The notes beneath the pieces are model-generated. The model saw nothing but the letters and a program-made list of their open reading frames with translations, had not been told where the DNA came from and searched no databases. Source: Streptosporangiaceae bacterium (lineage in GTDB: Bacteria > Actinomycetota > Actinomycetes > Streptosporangiales > Streptosporangiaceae). From it: 5,174 bases of DNA. The stretch's first letter is position 1. Each line of letters opens with the position of its first letter. Positions 5,064 to 5,174 of the stretch are shown piece by piece. The translations under genes were made by a program, and so were the position numbers. The stretch spans positions 1 to 5,174 of the forward strand of contig JASIJN010000382.1 of the NCBI GenBank assembly GCA_030050125.1. The letters run 5' to 3'.

Positions 5064-5174
5064 ATGCGGATCACCGATGTGACCTCGACGGACCTGTTCG
5101 GCGGGACGGTGGCAAGGCCGCTGGCGATCGTCCGGGTGACGCTCTCCGGCGAGGCCCCCGCCGGGGCCGACCCG
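5064..5174 (+). CDS. N-terminus of an unidentified protein, truncated by the window end
   Basis: An open frame starts at ATG 5064 and continues to the window end without a stop (37 codons). It begins MRITDVTSTDLFGG and continues ARPLAIVRVTLSGEAPAG. Third codon positions are G or C in 35 of 37 codons, well above what a shadow frame would usually give, and an in-frame stop at 5058-5060 makes ATG 5064 the first possible start. The ribosome site is weak (only GAG at 5059-5061). The start alternates strand-like segments and lacks a signal peptide, but the family is not recognisable; N-termini of sugar-catabolic enzymes such as GH38-type glycosidases or enolase-superfamily dehydratases are weak possibilities. 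Its divergent position beside lacI makes it a candidate LacI target. Confidence 0.6.
   Translation, partial: MRITDVTSTDLFGGTVARPLAIVRVTLSGEAPAGADP

Noticed and set aside
5057..5174. Alternative frame from ATG 5057 at the window end
   Set aside because: Its codon bias is poor and the product is Arg-rich, whereas the frame from ATG 5064 has G or C at nearly all third positions.

Overview
The window is high-GC DNA with strongly G/C-biased third codon positions, GTG starts and a high density of GntR and LacI regulators. This points to an actinomycete, probably a soil or filamentous type; I cannot name the genus. It contains four complete genes with clear families, one large 5'-truncated gene, and the first 37 codons of a further gene. 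No RNA genes, insertion sequences, CRISPR arrays or prophage signals were seen.

Left half (1-2708, plus strand), an apparent amine-handling group. The C-terminal two thirds of a copper/topaquinone amine oxidase (1-1332) has all catalytic and copper residues in place. After about 130 bp comes a GntR/HutC-type regulator with a UTRA ligand domain (GTG start at 1465). It overlaps by 4 bp with a GNAT acetyltransferase (2214-2708) whose motifs resemble the spermidine/spermine (diamine) acetyltransferase branch. Oxidation and N-acetylation are the two standard ways to dispose of amines, so a shared amine signal is a reasonable but unproven reading.

Right half (2694-5174). On the minus strand lie a LacI-family regulator (3803-4828) and, downstream of it, a beta-hydroxyacid dehydrogenase (3-hydroxyisobutyrate dehydrogenase type, 2694-3653). 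The dehydrogenase meets the GNAT gene tail to tail with a 15-bp overlap. The 149 bp between the two minus-strand genes hold the best regulatory signal in the window: a -35 TTGACA, a weaker -10, and a near-consensus LacI-type operator with a central CG placed over the predicted transcription start. A pair of near-identical direct repeats lies just upstream of the -35. Together these suggest that the LacI protein represses the dehydrogenase gene.

Divergent from lacI, after a 235-bp intergenic region, a plus-strand gene starts at 5064 and runs off the window. That intergenic region has a 41-nt interrupted palindrome (perfect 11-bp arms), a GC-rich 18-bp palindrome and a short tandem repeat. The known families here are ordinary catabolic enzymes and regulators. 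The new information is mainly in the regulatory architecture, and I see no clear evidence of an undescribed multi-gene system.
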